DNA from: an uncultured Clostridia bacterium
Lineage (GTDB): Bacteria; Bacillota; Clostridia; Oscillospirales; Ruminococcaceae
Assembly: GCA_945910815.1 (NCBI GenBank)
Contig: CAMDZD010000012.1
Span: 1 to 57,444 of the forward strand
Length of the DNA stretch: 57,444 nucleotides
Reading direction: 5' to 3'
Shown here: in pieces, positions 6,616-14,669 of the stretch
How positions within the stretch are numbered: position 1 is the first letter of the stretch
How the letters are laid out: the number at the start of each line of letters is the position of its first letter
Made by a program: the position numbers and the translations under genes
The notes under the pieces: generated by a model
What the model was told of the DNA's origin: nothing
The model's database searches: none
What the model saw: the letters and a program-made list of their open reading frames with translations, nothing else

Positions 6616-6669
6616 AGAAAAATCCTCCGCAAAAAATTCAGATGACTGCCCGGAAACAGTCATCTTTTT
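6616..6669 (-). promoter_or_regulatory. Structured 5' leader of pnuC, candidate riboswitch
   Basis: The roughly 54-base leader holds a perfect 8-bp hairpin (GATGACTG / CAGTCATC) with an 8-base loop. The loop contains UUUCCG, which can pair with the ribosome-binding site region CGGAGG, giving an H-type pseudoknot that would hide the start site. Known NAD-II riboswitches lie just before pnuC and are also small pseudoknots. I have not matched the consensus of that class, so the assignment is inference. Confidence 0.4.
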
Positions 6670-6676
6670 TTCTGAT

Positions 6677-6705
6677 ATTATATCATTGCAACGGAATTTT
6701 GTCAA
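6677..6705 (-). promoter_or_regulatory. Consensus sigma-A promoter of pnuC
   Basis: On the minus strand, TTGACA (6705-6700) and TATAAT (6682-6677) are separated by exactly 17 bases. Both hexamers match the consensus perfectly. The promoter sits between the stop codon of the solute-binding gene and the pnuC leader, so pnuC is transcribed on its own. Confidence 0.9.
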
Positions 6706-6711
6706 GCATAT

Positions 6712-7497
6712 TTAATCCTTGCGGACTATTACAACCTGCGTTGCTGTCGTATAGGAATTTGAAAAATCAACAAGCTTAAGACGTTCATCGGTAACAGTTA
6801 TTCCTGCTACTCCTATATCTGAATTTCCATTTACGACATCACTTATTATAAGGTCAAAATCCATATTTTTCACAACAAGTTCCATATTAATCTTATGGCA
6901 TACGGCTTTCATCATATCAACATCAAAGCCTGTAACTTCATCATCTTCCATAAATTCATATGGCGGAAATGTTGCATTTGTTGCCATTATAAGCTGTCCG
7001 CCTGTCGGTGCATCGTGATACTGAAAATCATACGGCTTTTTTGTAGCATTTTCACCTGTCCAGTTTTCCTTTAAAGCATCAAGAGTTCCGTCTGAACGGA
7101 GTTCATAAAGAGCATTGTTTATTTTTTCCATAAGCTCCGTATTTCCTTTTTTTACTGCAATTGCATACTGTTCTTCTGAAAAAGTTTCCCCGAGAATTTC
7201 TACATTCTGATTATTTGATACATAAACCTTTGCGGGTTCAATGTCAACTATAACGGCATCAAGCTTTCCTTCCGCAAGCTCCTCTACTGCCTCCGCACCG
7301 TCAAAATATCTTCTTACATCAGCTCCGTTTATATCAGATGTGTATGTATCTCCGACAGTATCAAGCTGTACTCCTATAATTTTTCCGTCCAAATCCGCTA
7401 TTGAATGTACTGTATTACTGCCGGCACACCCCGAAAGAAATACCACAAGCATAATGCAAAATGATGACATGGATATAATGTTTTTTAAGTTTTTCAT
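6712..7497 (-). CDS. Solute-binding lipoprotein (family 3) with circularly permuted halves
   Basis: A signal peptide ends in a lipobox (LSGC, Cys24), so the protein is a membrane-anchored lipoprotein. The domain is of the amino-acid-binding family 3 type, but the order is swapped. Residues 32-147 are what normally forms the second half (SIADLDGKIIGVQ through YAIAVKKGNTELM to LKENW). After a linker, residues 167-261 are the normal first half (LIMATNATFPPYEF, GFDVDMMKAV, ITVTDERLKLVDFS, ending TQVVIVRKD). The swap point is at the hinge between the lobes, where a fold could tolerate it. No permease or ATPase is next to it, so its role, uptake or sensing, is open. A strong AAGGAGGGTG ribosome-binding site precedes the ATG. 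Confidence 0.85.
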   Translation of the reverse strand: MKNLKNIISMSSFCIMLVVFLSGCAGSNTVHSIADLDGKIIGVQLDTVGDTYTSDINGADVRRYFDGAEAVEELAEGKLDAVIVDIEPAKVYVSNNQNVEILGETFSEEQYAIAVKKGNTELMEKINNALYELRSDGTLDALKENWTGENATKKPYDFQYHDAPTGGQLIMATNATFPPYEFMEDDEVTGFDVDMMKAVCHKINMELVVKNMDFDLIISDVVNGNSDIGVAGITVTDERLKLVDFSNSYTTATQVVIVRKD

Positions 7498-7526
7498 AAC
7501 TTCACCCTCCTTGAAATGATGTTAAT

Positions 7527-7555
7527 ATTATATCATAATTTATAGTTTATGTCAA
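7527..7555 (-). promoter_or_regulatory. Consensus sigma-A promoter of the solute-binding gene
   Basis: On the minus strand, TTGACA (7555-7550) and TATAAT (7532-7527) are 17 bases apart, 29 bases upstream of the start codon. The match is perfect. The gene appears to be a single-gene unit. Confidence 0.9.
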
Positions 7556-7633
7556 CTATTTGATACAATTATTGTTATAATGCACAAATTGCACAGATGA
7601 ATTTATACACAGGAAATTATAATCCCGAAAATG

Positions 7634-7661
7634 TTGATTTTTCCTGTATTTGTGATATAAT
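7634..7661 (+). promoter_or_regulatory. Probable promoter of the nucleotidyltransferase gene
   Basis: TTGATT (7634-7639) and TATAAT (7656-7661) have a 16-base spacer. AAAGGAG at 7668-7674 serves the TTG start at 7686, leaving a very short leader. Confidence 0.65.
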
Positions 7662-7685
7662 TATAGTAAAGGAGCGTGAAAAGTT

Positions 7686-8438
7686 TTGAAACAAATTATT
7701 TCAGACAAGCTTAATGAAATCGAAAAAACACAGAATATCCGGATAATTCATGCTGTTGAATCGGGTAGCCGTGCTTGGGGATTCGCTTCTCCCGACAGCG
7801 ACTATGATGTCAGATTTATATATATACGTCCTCTTGAATATTATCTCAGACTCGAAAAAACCCGTGATGTAATAGAGTATCAGCTTGATGAAACTCTTGA
7901 TATAAACGGCTGGGATTTGCAGAAGGCTTTAAGACTTCTTTATAAGTCAAATCCTACTCTCTTTGAATGGAATAACTCTCCCATTGTATATAAAACTACT
8001 CCCGAATGGCAGAAAGTCAGAGATATTATAAATGATTACTTCAAATCAAAGCACGGTCTTTATCATTATTTAAGCACGGCAAAATCAAATTACCGTGAAT
8101 ACCTTAAAACCGATACTGTAAAGCTGAAAAAATATTTCTATGTAATACGTCCGGTTCTTGCCTGCAAATGGATTATTGATAAAAATTCCCCTCCACCCAT
8201 GCTCTTTTCGGAGCTTTGCGATGCGGAACTTGAACCGTATATGAAACCATACATCAGCAGACTTCTGGATTTAAAAATAAATACTCCCGAAATCGGTACG
8301 GGAAAACGTATTGACGCAATTAATAAATACCTCGATTCAAATATTTCGGAAATTGAAAGAATTATTTCTGATATGCCCGAAAACAAATGCAATAAATGGA
8401 ATGCTCTTGATGAACTTTTCAAAAGCTTTCTGATATAA
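7686..8438 (+). CDS. Nucleotidyltransferase of the RlaP/YcgL-like type (DNA polymerase beta superfamily)
   Basis: The N-terminus carries the polymerase-beta nucleotidyltransferase signature GSRAWGFASPDSDYDVRFIY (Gly27-Ser28, with metal-binding Asp39 and Asp41). A helical domain of about 170 residues follows. The overall form matches the family known as RlaP, named for its association with RNA ligases in predicted RNA-repair systems. This family knowledge is from memory. The enzyme presumably adds nucleotides to an RNA end. The start is TTG at 7686 with AAAGGAG upstream. An Rnl2-type ligase lies 2.6 kb away, separated by two minus-strand genes. The GH5 gene follows 16 bases after the stop, so the two may be co-transcribed, perhaps by chance. 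Confidence 0.75.
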   Translation: MKQIISDKLNEIEKTQNIRIIHAVESGSRAWGFASPDSDYDVRFIYIRPLEYYLRLEKTRDVIEYQLDETLDINGWDLQKALRLLYKSNPTLFEWNNSPIVYKTTPEWQKVRDIINDYFKSKHGLYHYLSTAKSNYREYLKTDTVKLKKYFYVIRPVLACKWIIDKNSPPPMLFSELCDAELEPYMKPYISRLLDLKINTPEIGTGKRIDAINKYLDSNISEIERIISDMPENKCNKWNALDELFKSFLI

Positions 8439-8454
8439 AGGAGATTTTTTCTAT

Positions 8455-10644
8455 ATGAACAGATTAAAAAAAAGCTTATCAATTCTTACCGCCGGAATTG
8501 TTACCGCTGTACTTTTTGCAGGGTGCAGTGATTCCGAAAAGGATATTTCATCATCAGATTTATCAGAATCCTCACAAACGGAATTTCAGACAGAATCCGT
8601 AAATTCTGTAACAGAAGCTCCGCAGAAACTGTCATCTGCTCCCGAAACTACTACTGTTACAACTGTTCCACCCCATATAAGTCCTGTTGAAACAGTATCA
8701 TATTCTATGGCAAGCGAACTGGGTCAGATTAATGAAATCCTTAATTATGATACAAACAAAACATATAAGGCAAAACTCTCTGAACTTGCTGACGAGGGCG
8801 ACAAAATAGAATCCTTTACCTTTGTTATATATTCAGAGGACGGCGTTTCCGATATAGGAAGCTTTAACGGTGCTTTCGGAATATCCGTAAAAGAAGACTG
8901 CCCCTCTGCTACTGACAATTGCTGGTATCAGTCAGAGGACGTTGAAATTTCCGTGAACGGTGCTTATGCCGAAATAAAATGGAATATCCCTCCGGAAATC
9001 AAAGACTACATCAATATAGGTGACAAAAGCTATGTCCAGTTCGGTTACTGGTGGGGCGGTGTTCAGTCAATCCGCCTTGAAAGTATTATATGCAGTTACT
9101 CAAAAACCGCTGAAATTCCCGTTGACAATACAAATACGGTTGAAATCGGAAAAACTCTGAACTACAAAAGCGAATCCACTAAAACCCTTAAAATTCCTAT
9201 GGAGGAACTTATCGGCGATGATGAAATTCCACAGTATTTTGAACTTAATATTGAAAGCTCATCACCTATGAAAAAAATGTCGGGTGCTTTCGGAATTTCC
9301 GTTGATGATGACTGTCCCTCCGCTACGGACGACCACTGGTATCAGTCAAGAAATTTCGCTGTTCTCACTGATTCTTCAAATGCTCTGATATACTGGAAAG
9401 TCCCCGATGAAATTAAAGACTATATCTCCGATGACGGTGATTTTATGCTTGGTTTCTGGTGGAGCGAATCCGAAAATATTACACTTAAAAATATTACTGT
9501 CAAATCAAGCCTTGAACCAGTAAATTCATCTGCTGACAATTCCGGCTCTCCGGAGGGAAATATTACTGACGAAAAACCGCATGCGGAAAGTATTCCGGCG
9601 GGAACTCCTATGCATGACATAACATCTCAGCAGATTGTTGACGATATGCGTATCGGCTGGAATCTTGGAAACTCTCTTGACTGCTACAACAAGGAAGGCG
9701 AACTTTCTGCATATGATGCTGAAACATACTGGGGCAATCCTGTTGTTACAAAACAGACTATTGATGCCGTAAAGCAGGCGGGATTCAATGCCGTACGTAT
9801 TCCGGTATCGTGGACTAACCATATAGGCGATGACAATACCATTGACCCCGAATGGCTTAAGAGAGTAAATGAAGTTGTTGATTATGTTATCGACAATGAC
9901 ATGTATGCTATTATAAATATTCATCATGATGACTATACATGGCTTAATCCCTCAAAAGCCGATGAACAGGCTGTTACCGAAAAATTTAAAAGAATATGGG
10001 AACAGATTTCCGAAAGATTTAAAAATTATGACCATCATCTTCTGTTTGAGGGTATGAATGAACCGAGAATTGTCGGTTCGGATAATGAATGGCTCGGAGG
10101 TACTCCCGAAGAACGTGAAGTTATAAATAATCTTTTCGATGTATTTGTAAAAACTGTAAGAAATTCCGGCGGAAACAATGCCGACAGACATCTTATAATA
10201 ACTTCCCATGCTGCTTCAATAACTGCTGATGCTGTTAAGGCTGTTAAAATTCCTGATGATGACAAGATTATTGTATCTATCCACTACTATTCGCCATGGG
10301 ATTTCTCTGACCCCGATGATGATTCCGCACAGTCTGCCGAATGGGGTTCTGATTCCGACAAACTCGAACTCGACAAAGGATTTGACCTTCTGAAAAATAC
10401 TTTTGTTGACAAGGGTATTCCAGTAATTATCGGTGAATTTGGTTCTGTAAACAAAAACAATTACGCCGAAAGAACCGAATACACTGAATATTATATAGAT
10501 TCCGCTAAAAAGCGTGGAATTACCTGCTTTATGTGGGACGAGGGCTCTAAGAAAAATTTCGGTATGCTCAACAGAAACGATTTTACATGGTACTTCCCCG
10601 ACATTGTCGAACAGGCTGTTGATGCTGTTGATTCCGAAAACTAA
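8455..10644 (+). CDS. GH5 endoglucanase-type lipoprotein with twin N-terminal modules
   Basis: A signal peptide with lipobox (LFAGC, Cys24) implies anchoring to the membrane, unlike the dockerin-bearing enzymes nearby. A Ser/Thr-rich linker is followed by two related beta-type modules (about 86-215 and 228-352), each with GAFGISV, DCPSATD, WYQS and a terminal WW motif. They look like carbohydrate-binding modules, but I cannot name the family. Residues 388-729 form a glycoside hydrolase family 5 domain (GWNLGNSLD start, like subfamily 4). The acid/base is Glu536 in MNEP and the nucleophile is Glu661 in IGEFG. The likely substrates are cellulose, xyloglucan or other beta-1,4-glucans. No dockerin is present. 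Confidence 0.9.
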   Translation: MNRLKKSLSILTAGIVTAVLFAGCSDSEKDISSSDLSESSQTEFQTESVNSVTEAPQKLSSAPETTTVTTVPPHISPVETVSYSMASELGQINEILNYDTNKTYKAKLSELADEGDKIESFTFVIYSEDGVSDIGSFNGAFGISVKEDCPSATDNCWYQSEDVEISVNGAYAEIKWNIPPEIKDYINIGDKSYVQFGYWWGGVQSIRLESIICSYSKTAEIPVDNTNTVEIGKTLNYKSESTKTLKIPMEELIGDDEIPQYFELNIESSSPMKKMSGAFGISVDDDCPSATDDHWYQSRNFAVLTDSSNALIYWKVPDEIKDYISDDGDFMLGFWWSESENITLKNITVKSSLEPVNSSADNSGSPEGNITDEKPHAESIPAGTPMHDITSQQIVDDMRIGWNLGNSLDCYNKEGELSAYDAETYWGNPVVTKQTIDAVKQAGFNAVRIPVSWTNHIGDDNTIDPEWLKRVNEVVDYVIDNDMYAIINIHHDDYTWLNPSKADEQAVTEKFKRIWEQISERFKNYDHHLLFEGMNEPRIVGSDNEWLGGTPEEREVINNLFDVFVKTVRNSGGNNADRHLIITSHAASITADAVKAVKIPDDDKIIVSIHYYSPWDFSDPDDDSAQSAEWGSDSDKLELDKGFDLLKNTFVDKGIPVIIGEFGSVNKNNYAERTEYTEYYIDSAKKRGITCFMWDEGSKKNFGMLNRNDFTWYFPDIVEQAVDAVDSEN

Positions 10645-10713
10645 ACATAACAATTAAATGACTTCCGGCATAAAATATAAAGAGAAATCTATTTCTCGGA
10701 AAGGGTGATTTTT

Positions 10714-11451
10714 ATGCCGAAAGTCTTTTTAAGTCCGTCAACTCAGGAGTGGAACCAATACGCTTCAGAGGGAAACGAAGAATTATATATGAACCTTATC
10801 GCCGACCGTATGGAACCTTATCTGCGTTCAAGCGGTATAACCTATGTCAGAAATGACCCGTCAAGAAATGTATCAGGTGCTATAAGCGATTCAAATTCCG
10901 CTTATTATGACGTTCACCTTGCACTTCATTCAAATGCTTCACCGGAAAGTCTTGCCGGAAAATTAAGGGGTATTGATATATATTTTGCTCCCAACAGTCA
11001 GAACAGCGAACGCCTTGCGACTATAATTGCAAATAATCTCAAAAGCATTTATCCGCTTCCTGATAAGGTAAATGCAGTCCCTACAACAACTCTCGGAGAA
11101 GTTACACGCACTAAAGCTGTTGCCGTTCTCTGCGAACTCGGCTATCATGACAATTACTACGATGAGGCGTGGATTAAACGCAATCTGAACGAAATTGCTA
11201 AAAATCTCGTTCAGTCACTCTGCGATTACTTTGGTATTCCCTTTGTTAATGCCGGACCTGTTCTTCAGGGAGTAGTCGTTACTGACGGCTCAAATCTGAA
11301 TATAAGGAGCTATCCCTCAACAAACAGTACGATAATAGGTTCAATTCCGAACGGTGCTACAGTTACAATCTACGGCAATACAAACGGCTGGTATGTTATT
11401 TTCTACAACGGAATTACAGGATATGCAAGCAGTGATTTCATAGTGATATAA
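10714..11451 (+). CDS. N-acetylmuramoyl-L-alanine amidase with C-terminal SH3 domain
   Basis: The Amidase_3-like domain (residues 1-175) cuts the amide between muramic acid and L-Ala. Conserved parts include His72 in ALHSNAS and Glu141 in VLCELGYHDN. The usual first zinc motif DPGHG is replaced by SPSTQE, so one metal ligand looks altered. Residues 185-245 form a bacterial SH3 domain (NLNIRSYPSTNSTIIGSI, GWYVI, GYASSDFI) for wall binding. There is no signal peptide, so release may need a holin, lysis or another route, as for phage-type lysins. The ATG at 10714 is chosen for the AAAGGGTGA upstream, over a GTG at 10705. Confidence 0.85.
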   Translation: MPKVFLSPSTQEWNQYASEGNEELYMNLIADRMEPYLRSSGITYVRNDPSRNVSGAISDSNSAYYDVHLALHSNASPESLAGKLRGIDIYFAPNSQNSERLATIIANNLKSIYPLPDKVNAVPTTTLGEVTRTKAVAVLCELGYHDNYYDEAWIKRNLNEIAKNLVQSLCDYFGIPFVNAGPVLQGVVVTDGSNLNIRSYPSTNSTIIGSIPNGATVTIYGNTNGWYVIFYNGITGYASSDFIVI

Positions 11452-11457
11452 AAAAAT

Positions 11458-11478
11458 CGGGCGAACAGTGTTCGCCCG
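11458..11478. terminator. Bidirectional terminator, amidase / UPF0210 gene
   Basis: A perfect 9-bp stem CGGGCGAAC / GTTCGCCCG with a 3-base loop is preceded by a run of A and followed by TTATTTTTG. It lies between converging genes that end at 11451 and 11495. Confidence 0.9.
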
Positions 11479-11494
11479 TTATTTTTGTAATTTT

Positions 11495-12853
11495 TCAGTT
11501 TTTGATACTGTGCATAGGTGCAGGGATTCTTCCGCCTCTGCTTATGAACTTTTCGGCTGATTTATTATTTACAGACATAACAGGACCGCTTCCGAGAAGT
11601 CCGCCGAATTCAAGCATATCGCCTTCCTTTTTGCCGATAGCAGGAATAAGTCTTACAGCAGTAGTCTTATTGTTTACCATTCCGATAGCAGCTTCATCAG
11701 CAATGATTGCGGAAATGGTTGCAGGAGTAATATCTCCCGGAACTGCTATCATATCAAGACCGACTGAACATACGGCAGTCATTGCCTCAAGCTTTTCAAG
11801 TTTTAAAGTACCGTCAATTGCAGCGTCAATCATTCCGGCATCTTCCGATACAGGAATAAATGCTCCTGAAAGTCCGCCTATATGCGATGATGCCATTACT
11901 CCGCCTTTCTTTACAGCGTCATTGAGAAGTGCAAGTGCTGCGGTAGTTCCGTGAGTGCCACATGTTTCAAGTCCCATTGTTTCAAGAATATGTGCTACAC
12001 TGTCGCCTACTGCCGGAGTAGGTGCAAGTGAAAGGTCAACAATTCCGAACGGTACGCCCAGCATTTCAGAGGCTTTTGAACCTACGAGCTGTCCCATTCT
12101 TGTAATCTTGAATGCGGTCTTTTTGATTATATTTGCAACTTCATCAATAGATGCATCGGGATATTTTGAAAGTGCTGAACGCACTACTCCGGGGCCTGAT
12201 ACTCCGACATTTATAACGCAGTCAGGTTCTCCTACTCCGTGGAATGCTCCCGCCATAAACGGATTGTCTTCCGGAGCGTTGCAGAATACTACAAGCTTTG
12301 CAGGTGCTATACAGTTGCGGTCTGCCGTTTTTAATGCAGATTCCTTTATGATTTCGCCCATAAGCTTTACAGCGTCCATATTTATACCGGTTCTTGTTGA
12401 ACCTACATTTACTGATGAACAGATATTTTCAGTAATGGAAAGAGCTTCCGGAATTGATTTTATAAGCTCAATATCTCCGGCACTGAATCCTTTCTGTACA
12501 AGTGCGGAATATCCTCCTATAAAGTTTACTCCGCATGTATCAGCAGCTTTCTGAAGTGCAAGAGCAAATTTAACAGGGCTTTCGCCTTTGCATGCAGCTG
12601 CAATCATTGCTATCGGGGTTACGGAAATTCTTTTATGTATTATCGGGATTCCGTATTCTTTTTCTATCTTCTGTCCCACTGATACAAGATTTTCTGCTTT
12701 GGAAGTTATCTTGTTATAAACCTTTTCGCAGGCTTTGTCTATATCGGGGTCTATGCAGTCAAGAAGCGAAATTCCCATTGTAATGGTTCTGATATCAAGG
12801 CATTCGTCCTGAATCATTCTTATCGTTTCAAGAATATCATATTTATTCAGCAT
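11495..12853 (-). CDS. PFL-like UPF0210 (DUF711) family protein
   Basis: This 452-aa protein matches the conserved UPF0210/DUF711 family from its N-terminus ([22 protein letters not shown]) through conserved Gly-rich stretches such as [27 protein letters not shown] and [12 protein letters not shown]. The family has a fold related to pyruvate formate-lyase but lacks the glycyl radical site, and its reaction is not known. It is nearly always paired with a small ACT-domain protein, as here, with that gene 27 bases upstream. The ACT partner suggests amino-acid-sensitive control. It is cytosolic, with no signal peptide. Confidence 0.92.
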   Translation of the reverse strand: MLNKYDILETIRMIQDECLDIRTITMGISLLDCIDPDIDKACEKVYNKITSKAENLVSVGQKIEKEYGIPIIHKRISVTPIAMIAAACKGESPVKFALALQKAADTCGVNFIGGYSALVQKGFSAGDIELIKSIPEALSITENICSSVNVGSTRTGINMDAVKLMGEIIKESALKTADRNCIAPAKLVVFCNAPEDNPFMAGAFHGVGEPDCVINVGVSGPGVVRSALSKYPDASIDEVANIIKKTAFKITRMGQLVGSKASEMLGVPFGIVDLSLAPTPAVGDSVAHILETMGLETCGTHGTTAALALLNDAVKKGGVMASSHIGGLSGAFIPVSEDAGMIDAAIDGTLKLEKLEAMTAVCSVGLDMIAVPGDITPATISAIIADEAAIGMVNNKTTAVRLIPAIGKKEGDMLEFGGLLGSGPVMSVNNKSAEKFISRGGRIPAPMHSIKN

Positions 12854-12880
12854 TTCTAAAAAAGTCCTTTCGCTGTGTTT

Positions 12881-13153
12881 TCAGATTTTGTGCATTGAGT
12901 TGAAAATATCCTCGTGCATTGTATGTATTGAAAGACCGAGCTGTTCGCCGAGAATATTGAGCTTGTCAACGAGTTCTGAAAAATCACCGTCAAGCTTTGA
13001 TATATCAACAAGCATTATCATTGCAAACATATCATGAAGAACGCTCTGTGTAACTTCTATAACGTTTGCGTGTCTTTCGGCACATATACCGCTGACTTTG
13101 TTAAGAATACCAACGTTATCCTTGCCGATAACGGTTATAACTGCTTTCATCAT
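12881..13153 (-). CDS. Small ACT-domain protein (UPF0237 family)
   Basis: The 90-aa protein is a single ACT domain with the typical opening MKAVITVIGKDNVGILNKVSGICAE and a second strand/helix unit (MIMLVDISK, LVDKLNILGEQLG). ACT domains bind amino acids or similar ligands as dimers. This small stand-alone type accompanies UPF0210 proteins, and that gene follows directly in the same operon. A second ATG one codon in (13150) also fits the GGAGGAATG-type ribosome-binding site. A TATAAT box lies near 13190 upstream, but I cannot place a good -35. Confidence 0.92.
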   Translation of the reverse strand: MMKAVITVIGKDNVGILNKVSGICAERHANVIEVTQSVLHDMFAMIMLVDISKLDGDFSELVDKLNILGEQLGLSIHTMHEDIFNSMHKI

Positions 13154-13326
13154 TTGAAAATCATTCCTCCAAAAAAGTATTTACATTTATTATATCACAC
13201 TGAAATCAAAAAGAAAAGGGAATTTATATAATTTTATTTTTTTACAGAAAAATTTCCGAAAATATATAGCAATTTCTGAAAATATGTGATATAATATATT
13301 TCAAAATATACTGGAAGTGATAAATT

Positions 13327-14193
13327 TTGAATCTTATTGACTGCCACACACATACACAGTTTTCCGTTGACTCCGATGCCGATATAATTCAGATGATTGA
13401 AAAAGCCATATCTCTCGGACTTTCAGCGTATGCCGTAACTGACCACTGCGAATGTAACAGATGGTACAGCGAGGAATACTATAAGGGTGAGGAAGGCTAT
13501 AAATTCTACAACTTCGGACAGGATTTTGAAAAATCCGTTTCAGCCGTTACTTCTCTGAAAAAAAAATATCCGGATTTCAATCTGCTATGCGGTGTCGAAC
13601 TCGGTCAGGCTACTCAGGATATTGAAATTGCCGAAAAAGTAGTCAGCGATAATCGTCTTGATTTCGTAATCGGTTCTGTACATCAGTTGCCGAAAACCGA
13701 TGATTTCTGTTTTCTTGATTATCAGAAATACAGCTCCGCTGAAATTAAAAATCTCCTTGAACGCTATTTTCTCGAAATAAATAAAATATGCAACTGGGGA
13801 AAATTTGATGTTCTCGGTCATCTTACCTATAATTTAAGATACATGCATTCTGCACTCGGATATGACCCCGATATTTCTCCCTATGATGATATTATTGAGG
13901 ATTCCTTTAAAAAGCTTATTCAACATGGAAAGGGTATTGAAATAAATACTTCCGGTCTGCGTCAGTCATATGGTCAGACATTCCCGAATTTAAAATATAT
14001 AAAACTTTTCCGTCAGCTCGGCGGTGAAATTATTTCAGTCGGCTCTGATTCCCATACTGTTAAGGATTTAGGTTCGGGAATTAAAGAGGGTATTAAACTT
14101 GCCTCTGATGCCGGTTTTAAATATATCTGCTATTTTAAACAGCATTCGCCTGTTTTCATAGAAATTAATCAGAAAGGATTTTTTGAATTATGA
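13327..14193 (+). CDS. PHP-domain phosphatase, HisJ-like
   Basis: The metal-binding PHP signature DCHTHTQFSVDSD stands at the very N-terminus, followed by AVTDHCECN, CGVELGQ, VIGSVHQLP, GHLTYN and SVGSDSHTV. These metal-binding His/Asp clusters match histidinol-phosphatase of the HisJ type (usual length 260-290 aa; here 288). It may hydrolyse L-histidinol phosphate, but no other his gene is nearby and other phosphoesters are possible. The start is TTG at 13327 with TGGAAGTG upstream, and a TATAAT lies near 13290. The stop overlaps the next start (ATGA), so translation is coupled to the Lrp-type regulator. Confidence 0.85.
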   Translation: MNLIDCHTHTQFSVDSDADIIQMIEKAISLGLSAYAVTDHCECNRWYSEEYYKGEEGYKFYNFGQDFEKSVSAVTSLKKKYPDFNLLCGVELGQATQDIEIAEKVVSDNRLDFVIGSVHQLPKTDDFCFLDYQKYSSAEIKNLLERYFLEINKICNWGKFDVLGHLTYNLRYMHSALGYDPDISPYDDIIEDSFKKLIQHGKGIEINTSGLRQSYGQTFPNLKYIKLFRQLGGEIISVGSDSHTVKDLGSGIKEGIKLASDAGFKYICYFKQHSPVFIEINQKGFFEL

Positions 14194-14669
14194 ATAAAAT
14201 TATCGACCTCTTAAAGCAGAATGCACGATTCTCCAATGCTCAGATAGCCGATATGCTCGGTATGTCTGAAAGCGAAGTATCCGCACAAATCAAGGAACTT
14301 GAGGACAAGGGTATTATTAAAGGATACAGCGTTATTCTCAATGAGGAAATTTATGACAATTCTCAGGTTACTGCTACTATTGAATTAAAGGTTACTCCTC
14401 AGAGGGACTGCGGTTTTGACGTTATAGCTAAAACTATTATGATGTATGATGAAGTCGAAAGCGTTTCGCTTATGTCAGGTGCATATGACCTCGCTATTGA
14501 AGTTACAGGAAAAAATCTCAAGGACGTTGCACTTTTCGTATCAGAAAAACTCTCCACTATTGAGGGTGTACTCTCTACTGCTACTCACTTCATTCTTAAA
14601 AAATACAAGGAAAAAGGTATCTTCATCGAAGGTGAAGACGTGGACGAAAGGGGATTTGTCTGTCCATGA
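14190..14669 (+). CDS. Lrp/AsnC-family transcriptional regulator
   Basis: The N-terminal winged HTH (residues 1-55: IIDLLKQNARFSNAQIADMLGMSE, IKELEDKGIIKGYSVILN) and the C-terminal RAM/ACT-like ligand domain (about 65-145) are clear. The length, 159 aa, is normal. Lrp proteins bind amino acids and form octamers or dimers on DNA. It overlaps both neighbours by 4 bases (ATGA), between a PHP phosphatase and an aminotransferase, so it probably senses an amino acid handled by this operon. Which one is not clear. Confidence 0.92.
   Translation: MNKIIDLLKQNARFSNAQIADMLGMSESEVSAQIKELEDKGIIKGYSVILNEEIYDNSQVTATIELKVTPQRDCGFDVIAKTIMMYDEVESVSLMSGAYDLAIEVTGKNLKDVALFVSEKLSTIEGVLSTATHFILKKYKEKGIFIEGEDVDERGFVCP

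Noticed and set aside
6616..6705. Longer pnuC start at 6705
   Set aside because: The extra 30 codons coincide with a perfect -35/-10 promoter and a hairpin leader; the GGAGGA-supported ATG at 6615 is far better.
6712..7497. Solute-binding gene as a pseudogene made of two fragments
   Set aside because: One intact frame has a signal peptide, lipobox, linker and both complete halves meeting at the hinge; promoter and ribosome-binding site are excellent.
11955..12554. A 199-codon open frame on the plus strand opposite the UPF0210 gene
   Set aside because: It is the mirror of a well-conserved minus-strand gene, with no ribosome-binding site and no recognisable protein.
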